This document shows positions 8,380 through 17,220 of a stretch of 43,277 nt of DNA, piece by piece (position 1 is the first letter of the stretch; every line of letters starts with the position of its first letter). Location: positions 1 to 43,277 of the forward strand of contig MHBI01000032.1 of assembly GCA_001804815.1 (NCBI GenBank), written 5' to 3'. A program made the position numbers and the translations under genes. The stretch comes from Lentisphaerae bacterium GWF2_50_93 (GTDB lineage: Bacteria > Verrucomicrobiota > Lentisphaeria > Victivallales > GWF2-50-93). The notes beneath the pieces are model-generated. The model was not told where the DNA came from, ran no database searches, and saw only the letters and a list, made by a program, of their open reading frames with translations.

Positions 8380-8670
8380 TCAGCTTTTCTTCTCGGCCTC
8401 AACCTTTGGCTGGACCGCTGCGGCTTCAACTTTGCCGGCCTGCTTGCGAGCGTAGTTGATCATGCTCTGGACCGTCTCAGAAGGCTTCGCACCCTTTGAA
8501 AGCCAGTATTCGATCCTGTCCATTTCAATCTTGCGTTCATTCTTGACGGGATTGTAGTAGCCGACTTCCTCGATGAATTTTCCGTCCCTCTGGTGGCGGA
8601 TGTCTGCGACTACAAGACGGAACCTTGGCTCATTCTTGCCGCCCACTCTCTTCAACCTGATTCTTACCAT
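8380..8670 (-). CDS. rpsP: Ribosomal protein S16
   Basis: 96 aa; bS16 is a 30S assembly protein. The sequence MVRIRLKRVGGKNEPRFRLV, the segment IEEVGYYNPV and WLSKGAKPSETV are characteristic. The C-terminal 20 residues are a Lys/Glu/Ala-rich tail. AGAGGA lies before ATG 8670. First gene of rpsP-khpA-trmD-rplS-rnhB. Confidence 0.97.
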   Translation of the reverse strand: MVRIRLKRVGGKNEPRFRLVVADIRHQRDGKFIEEVGYYNPVKNERKIEMDRIEYWLSKGAKPSETVQSMINYARKQAGKVEAAAVQPKVEAEKKS

Positions 8671-8848
8671 ACTGTCCTCTTTTTAACCAATATTTGTTGT
8701 GATTGTGCTTGCTTCCGCGCCCTGGAGGATTGCAGCCAGAACTCGTAAACAGATGTCGTTTTCATCGTATTTCACCTGTTCCGCTTCTGGAATGCCATAT
8801 CCAGAATCCATACCAGACAAGTCGCGTCCATAAACACACAGGGGTCAT

Positions 8849-8876
8849 ATTATAACGCATGTTTGCATTACTGCAA
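8849..8876 (-). promoter_or_regulatory. Promoter for the rpsP operon
   Basis: On the minus strand TTGCAG (8876-8871) is separated by 16 nt from a perfect TATAAT (8854-8849). The start would be near 8842, leaving a leader of about 170 nt before rpsP. This leader (8671-8842) is long for a plain UTR and could carry an autoregulatory structure, but I recognise no known motif in it. Confidence 0.6.
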
Positions 8877-8928
8877 CTGGATTTCCGCAATTTCCTTCAC
8901 ATGTAAATATTCATGCGGATATTTACCA

Positions 8929-9879
8929 TCACTTCTTCAGCAGCGTCCTGAAATATGCGATGGTCCGTTCAAGCCCTTCGTCGAGCGGGACAGTCGGATG
9001 CCAGTCGAGTATCTTTTCGGCCTTGGAGATGTCGGGCTTCCTTCTCACAGGATCATCCTTCGGCAGAGGCTTGTGGACAAGCTTGGACTTCGATTTTGTC
9101 AGCTTGATGACCTTCTCCGCAAGCTCCAGCATCGTGAATTCGCCGGGATTCCCAAGGTTGATCGGCCCTGTCACATCGTGGGGCGTATGCATCATCTTCA
9201 CGAATCCCTCGATCATGTCGGTAACGAAACAGAAGCTCCGGGTCTGCTGGCCTTCACCATATATTGTAATATCCTCATTCTTCAACGCCTGAACTATGAA
9301 GTTGCTGACAACGCGTCCGTCGTTGATCTGCATCCTGGGTCCGTAGGTGTTGAAGATCCTGACGACCTTGACCGACACGTTCAACTGCCTGTAATAGTCG
9401 AAGAACAATGTTTCCGCGCAGCGCTTGCCTTCGTCATAACAGCTTCTCGGACCGATCGGATTGACATTGCCCCAGTATTCCTCCGTCTGGGGATGTATGG
9501 CCGGATCGCCGTAGACTTCAGAAGTCGAAGCCTGCATTATCGGAGCCTTGAGCCGCTTCGCCATTCCCAGGAGGTTTATCGCACCGAGGACACTCGTCTT
9601 TGTCGTCTGCACCGGATCATGCTGGTAATGTATCGGGGAGGCCGGACACGCCAGATTGTATATCGCATCCACTTCAAGGTAGATCGGCCAGGTGATATCG
9701 TGGCGGATGAGCTCGAAACCGGAATGGTTGAGTAGATGCCTTATGTTCTCCTTCGAACCAGTGAAGAAATTATCCATGCATATGACGTCGTGGTCTTCGT
9801 CAAGGAGCCTTTCACAGAGGTGAGAGCCGAGGAATCCACCGCCGCCGGTTATAAGTATCGTCTGGTTTTTCTTTCTCAC
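8929..9879 (-). CDS. UDP-glucuronate decarboxylase (UDP-xylose synthase type)
   Basis: 316 aa, an extended short-chain dehydrogenase. It converts UDP-glucuronate to UDP-xylose with bound NAD+, feeding glycan or LPS synthesis in the cytoplasm. The Rossmann motif [10 protein letters not shown] is near residue 12. The UXS-type segments [33 protein letters not shown] (the catalytic Tyr-x3-Lys) and [10 protein letters not shown] are all present. It starts at GTG 9879 with GAGG 7 nt upstream, and this start overlaps the lipoprotein stop by 4 bp (GTGA), so the two genes are coupled. Confidence 0.93.
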   Translation of the reverse strand: MRKKNQTILITGGGGFLGSHLCERLLDEDHDVICMDNFFTGSKENIRHLLNHSGFELIRHDITWPIYLEVDAIYNLACPASPIHYQHDPVQTTKTSVLGAINLLGMAKRLKAPIMQASTSEVYGDPAIHPQTEEYWGNVNPIGPRSCYDEGKRCAETLFFDYYRQLNVSVKVVRIFNTYGPRMQINDGRVVSNFIVQALKNEDITIYGEGQQTRSFCFVTDMIEGFVKMMHTPHDVTGPINLGNPGEFTMLELAEKVIKLTKSKSKLVHKPLPKDDPVRRKPDISKAEKILDWHPTVPLDEGLERTIAYFRTLLKK

Positions 9880-10487
9880 TTTTTCACCTCTTGATGTTTT
9901 ATTATGTCAACTACCTGTCCTTTTCTGTTGAACATGACCCTTTCCGTCTCAACCGGGGTATTGAAGAATATCCAGGTGTCCTCGCTGATTGACGGAGTCC
10001 TGTGCAATGGCGGATATCCGAAGCAGATGATCACTTCGTTCTTGGACATGCCCTTTCCAACCACACCCTTCTTGATTTTATCAAGGACCGCAGGGGAAAT
10101 CCCTTCAACAAGCTTGTCCGGAGACTTCTTGGTGAACAGCAGCTTCATGTAGTTCTCCGCGCTGGACATCGCGAATTTCTTCAGGACCGAAAGCCTGTAC
10201 GTCTCTCCGCCCGCGACATCGCTGAAAACGATCTCATATGGATGCGCCTCGACGATCTTCACTTCGGTCCCGAATGGAAGTATCCTGCCTCTGTGGTAGT
10301 GGACCTGGAAAATCTCATTTTTATCATCAAACCACAGATTGTGCGAAGTATAGAGCTTGTCGCCGGGCCTCAGCTTCAGGATGCCGTTTACATCCAGGAT
10401 GGCATCGTCGTCAGAATCGAACAGGGCGCATGAGACGAGGAACAATGCTGAGCACGCAATCATCGACAAATATAATAATCTTTTCAT
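9876..10487 (-). CDS. Lipoprotein with BamE/SmpA-like C-terminus
   Basis: 203 aa. The signal peptide ends in the lipobox LVSC (Cys about residue 20), followed by Ala-Leu. The C-terminal 65 residues ([15 protein letters not shown], then [26 protein letters not shown]) resemble the SmpA/OmlA/BamE fold, in which a helix motif KxEVxxxxGxP is followed by a beta-hairpin ending in F..GkV. The middle (residues 35-120) is beta-rich and unrecognised. Translationally coupled to the UDP-glucuronate decarboxylase downstream. AAGG lies before ATG 10487. An envelope role is likely; identity as the Bam subunit is not supported. Confidence 0.75.
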   Translation of the reverse strand: MKRLLYLSMIACSALFLVSCALFDSDDDAILDVNGILKLRPGDKLYTSHNLWFDDKNEIFQVHYHRGRILPFGTEVKIVEAHPYEIVFSDVAGGETYRLSVLKKFAMSSAENYMKLLFTKKSPDKLVEGISPAVLDKIKKGVVGKGMSKNEVIICFGYPPLHRTPSISEDTWIFFNTPVETERVMFNRKGQVVDIIKHQEVKK

Positions 10488-10552
10488 GGCACCTTGCTTT
10501 ATATTAATTTTGCGGCCCCTAATCTACAGGCGGGCTGCCGCTATTTCAATTT

Positions 10553-12787
10553 TTAATTTGCGCGCCTATGCTGGTAATACCACTGCAGCTGCTGGGCATT
10601 GGAGTCCTGGTCGACATTCTCCTGCTTGACCAGCCCGTTCTCATTCGCCTGCAGCAGAACCTCTTTCAGCTTCCACATGTTGCCCATACGTCCAAATGTA
10701 AGATATTGTTCAAAAAACGTCACGTCATCATCTTTGCTTATGACGTTTCCCTTGTGCAGCATTATCTTCTGCGCATGGGCCCGGACTCTTGCAACATACT
10801 CGTCCTTGCTGTTGTCCGACATGTTCCTAACCAATACAAGCTCGATCTTCCTCACGCACAAGTTGCGGAATTCCATCCTTATCCCGTTCTTACTGTTGGA
10901 TTCAATATCCTCCTTCAGGCTGTCATAAAGCTCCGGAAACAATTCCCCCTTCGGAATATTTCCAATCTCTCCGGACTCCCATGAGAGGGTGACTTCAAGG
11001 AATATCCGGCGCGCTGTCTCAGCCATCTTCTGCCTGTCCCATATCTTGTCGGTCTGAACCAGGAAATTAAGAAGCCGTTCAATCCTGGTGTCCTTCACCT
11101 CGACTTCCTTTTCAAGCCATGGTCCCGAAGGACCTTCCTTACCAGCCTCACCTCCATATATCTGATTGACGCCGACATCCGTGAACTGCTCGAAGAAGTT
11201 CTCTTCCTTCAGTGCATCCGACTCGCCTGTCTGTTCAATCTCCCTGAGCCTCCAGGCCTTGTCAAAATAATGGAATGTCCAGAATTCCTGGAACTGAGAC
11301 GGCTTGTCATCCCCGCGTATCTTCTCCTTCGTGCGGTCATCAACATAGATGTCCATGGCAGTAGCAGTTATCAGGGCCGTGAACTCCCTGCGGTTCTCCT
11401 TCAACGTATACCTCACGTTCACCAGATCGATCCTGTCAACGCTCAGACTTGCGATCACATTTATCTCATGGTTGCGGATCATCCCCTTGATCTGCTTGTT
11501 GTGCTCTGTAAAGAGATCGTTCATCATAAGTGGCTGCATCGGAGCGTAATCACGCGCCTCCCAGCACGTCTGGAGCTTCAAGAATGTCGCCCTGGCTGTT
11601 TCCGTCAGCTTGTCGGGAGCAAATGCTGGATCCTGCCTGGAAATGAATTCCAGCAGCTTCATTGTCTTCTTCGTCTTGCGGGAAACTTGGAACGGCGAAA
11701 ATAGGAAATCAAGATTGACCTCATTATTTCCTACATATTTGCCAACTATTACGATCACAATAATTGCGCCGGCAAATATTATGAAGAATAAATTGGCTGC
11801 TGGGCTCGAACCTCCCAAGGAATATCTTCCACTGCGATATAATCCTCCTCCTCCAAAACCACCACGCCTGAATCCTCCCCCGCCAAATCCACCACCTTTA
11901 TTATGAACTGCAATACCGTTCGCAAAATATGTATTCGGCGCGTCTGTCTGGAGATTATAGACTATGACATCCTCTTCCACCTTCGTCATCGCTTCGATCC
12001 TCTGAGCGCTCAATCCGCTCCCATCAAAGGCAAAGATGAAATCACCCGCCTTGAGCGCTTCAAGCGTCTTGAAAATCCCGCCTCCTACATAGAACGGATG
12101 TTCGACAGTGACCCGTAGCTGCATCCTGTCCGTCTTCACGATCAGATATTCATCGACCGCGTGGGTGAGGATTTTCCGGACGGTCGCCTCTGAGAGTTCG
12201 CCGTTGTTCCTGAATGCAAGAAGCCTGTCGCCAATCCTGATCGAGCTTATAGGAGTCTCAACGCCATCAGCCTTTCTGACCATCGTATCCGGAAGGAAAC
12301 AGCCCTTGTTGTGGACGACGATCCCGTTCGCCATATATGTTCCGCCGGGTGAAACAAGAAGATTGAATGCTGGCAATCCCGAAGTTTTATTTTCAACAGA
12401 AGAGATCTCATCTTCGATGATCTTCCGCCCGTCAGACAACCGAATCCTGTCTCCGACCTTCAACTGCGATGCAATCTTGAAAACTCCCTGTCTGATTTCA
12501 ACCGGATGCTCGGAAGTCACCCTGATCCTATGCCCTCCACAGGATATTTCACAATAGGATTCCGGAGTCACTTTCATCAGAGCCAGGACTTTTGCCTCAG
12601 CAACTCCGCCATTGCTTTCTGCAAGGACAGAATCACCGGCCTTCAACTCCTCTATTGAGCTGGTGCCGGACGGCGTGTATATCAAAGTGCCTTCTTCAAG
12701 ACAGCCACCGCCACCGCGCGCATATAGAATCTGGGATAGCGCCAGAAAGCTCAAAAGAAAAAATATCAGCGGAAGAATTCTTCTCAT
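10553..12787 (-). CDS. Membrane protein with two tandem Hint domains and Tim44-like domains
   Basis: 744 aa. Residues 1-24 form a signal peptide ending near LYARGGGG. Hint domain 1 runs from Cys29 to His159-Asn160, with the block-B TxxH at Thr91-His94. Hint domain 2 runs from Cys163 to His295-Asn296, with TxxH at Thr227-His230. Each is about 132-134 residues with no endonuclease insert, so both have the intein/hedgehog autoprocessing fold. The residue after each terminal Asn is Lys, not the Cys/Ser/Thr needed for normal splicing. A Gly-rich region (298-330) follows, then a membrane segment (about 333-353). After that come two related alpha/beta regions (about 385-535 and 575-715), both with AETAR.xFL and ending in a Trp-containing WRLREI / WKLKEV block, matching Tim44-like domains. 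The Hint domains sit where related bacterial Tim44-like proteins have a plain Gly-rich linker. Upstream neighbour: DUF350 protein. Confidence 0.8.
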   Translation of the reverse strand: MRRILPLIFFLLSFLALSQILYARGGGGCLEEGTLIYTPSGTSSIEELKAGDSVLAESNGGVAEAKVLALMKVTPESYCEISCGGHRIRVTSEHPVEIRQGVFKIASQLKVGDRIRLSDGRKIIEDEISSVENKTSGLPAFNLLVSPGGTYMANGIVVHNKGCFLPDTMVRKADGVETPISSIRIGDRLLAFRNNGELSEATVRKILTHAVDEYLIVKTDRMQLRVTVEHPFYVGGGIFKTLEALKAGDFIFAFDGSGLSAQRIEAMTKVEEDVIVYNLQTDAPNTYFANGIAVHNKGGGFGGGGFRRGGFGGGGLYRSGRYSLGGSSPAANLFFIIFAGAIIVIVIVGKYVGNNEVNLDFLFSPFQVSRKTKKTMKLLEFISRQDPAFAPDKLTETARATFLKLQTCWEARDYAPMQPLMMNDLFTEHNKQIKGMIRNHEINVIASLSVDRIDLVNVRYTLKENRREFTALITATAMDIYVDDRTKEKIRGDDKPSQFQEFWTFHYFDKAWRLREIEQTGESDALKEENFFEQFTDVGVNQIYGGEAGKEGPSGPWLEKEVEVKDTRIERLLNFLVQTDKIWDRQKMAETARRIFLEVTLSWESGEIGNIPKGELFPELYDSLKEDIESNSKNGIRMEFRNLCVRKIELVLVRNMSDNSKDEYVARVRAHAQKIMLHKGNVISKDDDVTFFEQYLTFGRMGNMWKLKEVLLQANENGLVKQENVDQDSNAQQLQWYYQHRRAN

Positions 12788-12823
12788 TTCTTTCCTCGAT
12801 ATAGAACAGCCCTCGCGGGATTT

Positions 12824-12920
12824 ATCCGTCTAAGACGGATTGACTACTAACGAATTCAATAAAAATTCAGGAAACCAATAGATTGGACAAATGTAGGAGT
12901 TCACAACTTTAGTTGTGTCT
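12824..12920. repeat. Palindrome plus repeat-family-A copy
   Basis: 12824-12840 is a 17-nt palindrome (ATCCGTCT-A-AGACGGAT). 12892-12920 reads TGTAGGAGTTCACAAC and then a palindrome ACAAC-TTTA-GTTGT followed by TCTTTT, a plus-strand copy of family A. They fill the spacer between the DUF350 gene and the Hint/Tim44 gene. Confidence 0.6.
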
Positions 12921-12935
12921 TTTCCCAGGAGAACC

Positions 12936-13205
12936 TCACATCAGACAAGCAATGATTCCACCGAGAACGGCCGCAGCTATTATTAAGCTGATCCCGATTA
13001 TTCCAGCGGCTACAACCCTTCCGAAATATTCCGCAACGGCCTGGTTGCCGCGAACTATTTCCTTCTCCTCGTCGATGTTCGGCGTCAGCTTGTCAATTAT
13101 TCTTGGCAGAAACGCCAGCGCGCACATGACAAGTATGATTCCTGTGAGAGCACCGGAAAACGTAAAAACCACCAGCCATCCAATGTCAATCGCCGCCTGA
13201 TGCAT
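12936..13205 (-). CDS. Small two-to-three-helix membrane protein, DUF350-like
   Basis: 89 aa. It has hydrophobic segments at about residues 8-32 and 62-87. The polar middle has EIVRGNQAVAEYFGRVVAAGI, resembling the DUF350 signature in which Glu-Ile-x-x-Gly-Asn-x-Ala-x-Ala begins a membrane helix. One DUF350 unit normally spans two helices. The start is ATG 13205, with GGAGGG 8 nt upstream; ATG 13211 is too close to that site. It is placed just before the Hint/Tim44 gene, possibly cotranscribed with it. Function unknown. Confidence 0.65.
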   Translation of the reverse strand: MHQAAIDIGWLVVFTFSGALTGIILVMCALAFLPRIIDKLTPNIDEEKEIVRGNQAVAEYFGRVVAAGIIGISLIIAAAVLGGIIACLM

Positions 13206-13241
13206 ATGCATTTCCCTCCGTTTAGGATTTTATAAAGCAAG

Positions 13242-13299
13242 ACAGGCTGGAAAGCCTGTTATTCAAATTCAACAAAAGACAGGCAGGAAAGCCTGTCTT
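13242..13299. repeat. Two tandem copies of an ACAGGC hairpin; terminator of thiC
   Basis: ACAGGC-TGGAAA-GCCTGT (13242-13259) and AAGACAGGC-AGGAAA-GCCTGTCTT (13276-13299) share arms and loop. The second, with a 9-bp stem, includes the thiC stop codon and is followed on the minus strand by TTTTG, so it can end thiC transcription. Confidence 0.7.
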
Positions 13300-14593
13300 A
13301 CTTATCTATTTCCTTGCTCAGTCTCATCGAGCAGAATTTCGGACCGCACATAGTGCAGAATGATTCGTCCTTGCCCTTTTTGGTAACCGACTTACTGAGC
13401 GCCTGTGCGCGGTATTCGCGGGCGCGTTCAGGATCAAGCGCGAGCTCGAACTGTTTTTCCCAGTCGAAATCGGCGCGTGCCTTGCTGATGGCGTCGTCGC
13501 GGCATCTTGCATGCGGCTTCTTGAGCGCGACATCCGCGGCATGCGCCGCGATCTTGTATGCGATCACCCCGTTCCTGACGTCTTCAAGCTCGGGAAGTCC
13601 GAGATGTTCCTTCGGAGTCACATAGCAAAGCATCGCTGCTCCGTGGAAAGCTCCCAGTGCTCCGCCGATCGCGCTGGAAATATGGTCGTATCCCGGCGCA
13701 CAGTCGGCGACGACAGGACCAAGAATGTAGAACGGTGCACCTCCGCAAATCTTATCCTCGATCTTCATGTTCATCTCGATCTCGTCGAGCGGTACATGAC
13801 CGGGACCTTCGACCATCACCTGTACTCCGGCCTTGCGGCAGCGCTTAACCAGCTCGCCTAAAGTTGCGAGTTCCGCAAACTGCGCCTTGTCGCTCGCATC
13901 CGCAAGACAGCCCGGACGCAGCCCGTCGCCAAGCGAGAGAGTAACATCATATTTCTGGCAGATCGCGAGAAGCCTGTCGAAGTGCTCATAAAAAGGATTC
14001 TCCTTCTTATGTACAGTCATCCATTTTGCGAGTATCGCACCGCCGCGGCTGACGATCTTCAGCATCCTCTTCATCGCCAGCGGGACATGGCTCCTGAGAA
14101 GTCCGGCATGGATCGTCATGTAGTCAACCCCCTGCTCCGCCTGGCGTTCGACGACCTCCAGCAGAAGCTCGATCTCAAGGTCTTCAGGCTTCTCCACAAG
14201 GCTTACCGCCTCATAGATCGGTACGGTTCCGACAGGCGCAGCGCTCATCTGGACAATTTTCCTGCGAATTTCGCAGATGTTCTCGCCTGTGCTGAGATCC
14301 ATGACGGTGTCGGCACCATACTTCAAGGCGATCTTGAGTTTTGCGATCTCCTCGTTGAGACAGCTGGACAGACCGGAGTTGCCAATGTTCGCATTTATCT
14401 TTGTCCGCAGGACCTTTCCGATTCCAACCGGCTGGAGATTCTTATGTCTGACATTTGCGGGGATAACGATCTTTCCGGCTGCGACCTGCCTGCGTATGAA
14501 TTCAGGCGAAAGGTATTCGCTCTTAGCGACCTTCTTCATTTCAGCACTAGTCTCGCCCCTCTTCGCCCTGGCTATCTGCGTATTTATTTTCAT
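13298..14593 (-). CDS. thiC: Phosphomethylpyrimidine synthase
   Basis: 431 aa. It converts aminoimidazole ribotide to HMP phosphate in thiamine synthesis, a radical-SAM enzyme. The C-terminal cluster motif [11 protein letters not shown] (Cys-x2-Cys-x4-Cys) is intact, as are [13 protein letters not shown] (family [12 protein letters not shown]), the barrel segments [16 protein letters not shown] and the late [22 protein letters not shown]. The start is ATG 14593 ([13 protein letters not shown]) with GGA just upstream; the longer frame begins at TTG. No THI-box (TPP) riboswitch is visible in the 140-nt spacer, and no other thiamine gene is nearby. The length matches the shorter, non-enterobacterial ThiC form. 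Confidence 0.95.
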   Translation of the reverse strand: MKINTQIARAKRGETSAEMKKVAKSEYLSPEFIRRQVAAGKIVIPANVRHKNLQPVGIGKVLRTKINANIGNSGLSSCLNEEIAKLKIALKYGADTVMDLSTGENICEIRRKIVQMSAAPVGTVPIYEAVSLVEKPEDLEIELLLEVVERQAEQGVDYMTIHAGLLRSHVPLAMKRMLKIVSRGGAILAKWMTVHKKENPFYEHFDRLLAICQKYDVTLSLGDGLRPGCLADASDKAQFAELATLGELVKRCRKAGVQVMVEGPGHVPLDEIEMNMKIEDKICGGAPFYILGPVVADCAPGYDHISSAIGGALGAFHGAAMLCYVTPKEHLGLPELEDVRNGVIAYKIAAHAADVALKKPHARCRDDAISKARADFDWEKQFELALDPERAREYRAQALSKSVTKKGKDESFCTMCGPKFCSMRLSKEIDK

Positions 14594-14735
14594 ATTTTCC
14601 AATCTATTTTGTTCGTTTTTTATTAATATCAACTTTACATTTTATTTTAATCATTTCAATGTTGACTCCCACTTGACTCACGTCACGTGTGCCGTCCGGC
14701 AAGGAAAAACTGAGAAAATAGCATGGGGGGATAAT

Positions 14736-15644
14736 ATGGACAGAAGTACTGAAAAGAGGCTCGCAGAAAGGGCTGTAGAGCTAGGGAAGATTGGCAGGGC
14801 AGATGTAATTTTCGAGCTTGTCGGAATGACAAAGTCAGATTCATTCCATGTAAAGAGGTTGGCAGTTTCAGCGCTTGGAAAACTCGCAGGGACCGCGAAT
14901 CCCACAGAAGTCGTACCAGTACTGATGGAAGCCTGCCGCGACAGAAACCCGCAGGTGAAACAGTACGCCATAAAAGCCTTGTCAGCATATGGAGCGGATG
15001 CGGCTCCAGCACTCAACGATCTTCTTGACATCTCGGTAAATCCATCAGAAAAGGAATATAACCGGAAGGATTCGAAAAAGGCATATGCATTGATATCGGA
15101 GGCAATGCGGATCAGGGAGGAGCAGGCAACACACAAGTGCCAGAAATGCGCAGTTACCGTAAAATACGATGAATACGCCAGAAGCATGAAGGCTTTCCAA
15201 AGAGTGTATTGTGACAAGTGCTTCGATGAGGTCTTCCTGAAACGCAGGAACTATGACACTGGAGTCGAGTTGAACAAGACCATAGAGACTCGGAGCGGCA
15301 CATTAGTACAGTCCGACGGTGAACGGATCGTATCGGATTACCTTCACTCCCGATGCATATCCTTCCGCTATGACGAACGGATCAGGCTCATAGAAGGATA
15401 CGCGATACGTCCGGATTTCTATCTGCCTGAATATGACGTCTATATCGAATACTGGGGCATGGACACCCTCGACTACAAGATCGGAATGATGAAAAAGCAA
15501 AAGCTGTACCAGATGGAGGGCAAGAAACTTATTTCCCTGTATTTCAAAGACAAAAGCAGACTGACTGAAATCCTCAGCGAGAAGCTTTCCGGCTTCATGC
15601 CGTCAGGAAACGATGTCAGGACGGAGTCAAGACAAGTTGGGTGA
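14736..15644 (+). CDS. HEAT-repeat / zinc-knuckle / PD-(D/E)XK nuclease-like protein
   Basis: 302 aa. It is read as three parts. Residues 20-125 are alpha-helical with HEAT-like repeats (VKRLAVSALGKLA, VKQYAIKALSAYG). Residues 135-162 hold two CxxC pairs (Cys135/138, Cys159/162) that could bind one zinc. Residues 190-285 look like a PD-(D/E)XK nuclease: Glu196 in SDGERIVSDYL, Asp227 in IRPDFYLPEYD, Glu238 in YIEYWG, then Lys-rich MMKKQKLY. This is the arrangement seen in nuclease tails of some bacterial helicases. The start is ATG 14736 directly after GGGGGG; longer frames upstream cross the thiC region and encode nothing recognisable. Divergent from thiC, convergent with waaA. A DNA-repair or defence role is inference; no such partner lies beside it. 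Confidence 0.7.
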   Translation: MDRSTEKRLAERAVELGKIGRADVIFELVGMTKSDSFHVKRLAVSALGKLAGTANPTEVVPVLMEACRDRNPQVKQYAIKALSAYGADAAPALNDLLDISVNPSEKEYNRKDSKKAYALISEAMRIREEQATHKCQKCAVTVKYDEYARSMKAFQRVYCDKCFDEVFLKRRNYDTGVELNKTIETRSGTLVQSDGERIVSDYLHSRCISFRYDERIRLIEGYAIRPDFYLPEYDVYIEYWGMDTLDYKIGMMKKQKLYQMEGKKLISLYFKDKSRLTEILSEKLSGFMPSGNDVRTESRQVG

Positions 15645-15733
15645 CGCTTTGCATTTACCTGGATACTAAGCACTTCCTGTCCTTCGCAGCAGTGGCGGAT
15701 TTCTTATTTTCACGGTTCTTGTATTTCCCGTGT

Positions 15734-17008
15734 TTATAAAATCCTTTCCAATACCTGGATTGTCTTCTCCGTCGAACCTTTGTGCTTCGCTATCTCGTTC
15801 CTTGCACTTTCCCCGAGTTCGAGCCTGTGCTTTTCGTCCGAGACCAGCTTCTCGATTCCGCTCTCGAGCATGTCATCCGACTCTACTGCGAAGACTCCAT
15901 GCGCATCCTTGAGCACCTTGTGCACGAACCTGAAGTTCTTCATTTCCGGTCCTGTGACAATCGCCTTCCCCAGGATGGCCGGCTCAATTATGTTCTGTCC
16001 TTCGTCATGCCCGGCAAAACCTTTTCCGACTACAACTATATCAGACTTCGACATGATACCAAACAGCTCACCGGTCGTATCGGCAAGCAGGCAGTCGACA
16101 GGCTTATCAGGAACAATCTTCTCTGAGCGCCTGGCAAATGACATGCCGAGTCCTTTGAATTCAGCTGCGATCTCCGCACCTCTTTCCGCATGGCGCGGCA
16201 CGGATATGAATTTCAGGGATGGAAAATTTTTCTTAAGGTTTAAAAATTTCTCGGCAATGAGCTTTTCCTCGCGGGGATGCGTGCTTGCTCCGAGAAGGAT
16301 TATGAAGTTGCCCTTTCCAAAGTACTGTTCAAAATCAATTTCTGCGAACTTCGCAGGGAGTTCCTGATCGAACTTCATGTTGCCGAGTATCTGGACGGGC
16401 AGGTTCCCGGAAATGGCGTCAAGCCTGACCTTGTCCTGTTCGGTCTGTGCGCAGATGCAGGTCATCTGCCTGAGAATAGGCCCGAAGAACCATCTGAATG
16501 TTTCATATCTTCCGGCGGAGCGGTCGGATATCCTGGCGTTCACAAGAGCGACATTCGCACCGGACTTGCGAGCTTCGCAGACCATGTTAGGCCAGAGTTC
16601 GGTCTCAAAGATCACAAGCATCTTCGGCTTTATGAAATTGACCGCAAGCTTCACGAACAGAAAAAAATCCAGCGGCGAAAAAATAACGACTGTTCCCTCA
16701 GGAGCCTTTGAGAAAGCAATATCCTGTCCAGTGGTGGTGGTAGTCGAAAGCACGAAGTCCTGGACGGGCTTCCTTGTTTTCCATTTCCTGATGAAGTTCA
16801 GGGCGATCTGGGTTTCGCCTACGCTGACGGCGTGTATCCATATCGGATCCTTCAACGCAACAAGCAGCATTTTCTTCTCGTCAGAAAAGATTCCGAACCT
16901 CTCGAGATATCCCTTTTTCTTGCCGCCGCGCCTAATCAGCTTGTAGATCAGTCCGGGCAGAAAGAGGAGGAGGATTACGGGAAACAGCAAATTATATATG
17001 AATATCAT
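15734..17008 (-). CDS. waaA: 3-deoxy-D-manno-octulosonic acid (Kdo) transferase
   Basis: 424 aa, the normal length. It adds Kdo to lipid A precursor at the inner membrane, so the organism makes LPS. An N-terminal membrane anchor (residues 4-24) is followed by the GT30 domain with IWIHAVSVGETQIA (the Glu is the catalytic base), FSPLDFF, FETELWPNM, and the C-terminal donor-binding part (LGASTHPREE, VPRHAERG, FAGHDEGQNIIEPA, TGPEMKNF). It ends near the plus-strand nuclease-like gene with a 90-nt convergent spacer. Confidence 0.96.
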   Translation of the reverse strand: MIFIYNLLFPVILLLFLPGLIYKLIRRGGKKKGYLERFGIFSDEKKMLLVALKDPIWIHAVSVGETQIALNFIRKWKTRKPVQDFVLSTTTTTGQDIAFSKAPEGTVVIFSPLDFFLFVKLAVNFIKPKMLVIFETELWPNMVCEARKSGANVALVNARISDRSAGRYETFRWFFGPILRQMTCICAQTEQDKVRLDAISGNLPVQILGNMKFDQELPAKFAEIDFEQYFGKGNFIILLGASTHPREEKLIAEKFLNLKKNFPSLKFISVPRHAERGAEIAAEFKGLGMSFARRSEKIVPDKPVDCLLADTTGELFGIMSKSDIVVVGKGFAGHDEGQNIIEPAILGKAIVTGPEMKNFRFVHKVLKDAHGVFAVESDDMLESGIEKLVSDEKHRLELGESARNEIAKHKGSTEKTIQVLERIL

Positions 17009-17023
17009 AGTTCAAACTATCAT

Positions 17024-17220
17024 TATTGATAAATTCCAAATCTCAAACTCTAATCTCCAAATAACAAACGATGAAAGAATTAAGAACATGCCTTGCGGCA
17101 TTGACTACAAACAAAATAAAATCTTGAAATTCGTTCGTAGTTAAGCCCGCGAGGGCTGTCTTCTTCCTTTTGTCTAATGAGCTATTCGATTGTTCGTCGT
17201 TCGGCTGTTCGATTGTTCTA
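17024..17220. repeat. Repeat-filled waaA-prfB spacer
   Basis: It holds no credible gene; a 63-codon frame here is low-complexity. 17182-17220 is an array of about four 8-nt units of the form GnnTGTTC, and its last three bases are the prfB stop codon. 17149-17165 contains GCCCGCGAGGGCTGTCT, also seen in other spacers. 17031-17070 shows a looser 7-8 nt period (CCAAATCT, CAAACTC, TAATCTCC). Confidence 0.6.

Noticed and set aside
8671..8842. Known ribosomal-protein leader motif before rpsP
   Set aside because: The leader is long, but I could not draw a structure matching any motif I know; left as unexplained.
13242..13299. CRISPR-like array
   Set aside because: Only two hairpin copies with no regular spacers; it is a terminator/repeat pair. 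No CRISPR array or cas gene is visible anywhere in the window.
14594..14735. TPP riboswitch upstream of thiC
   Set aside because: The spacer is AT-rich and lacks the conserved THI-box elements in the correct order; a CTGAGA string is on the other strand.
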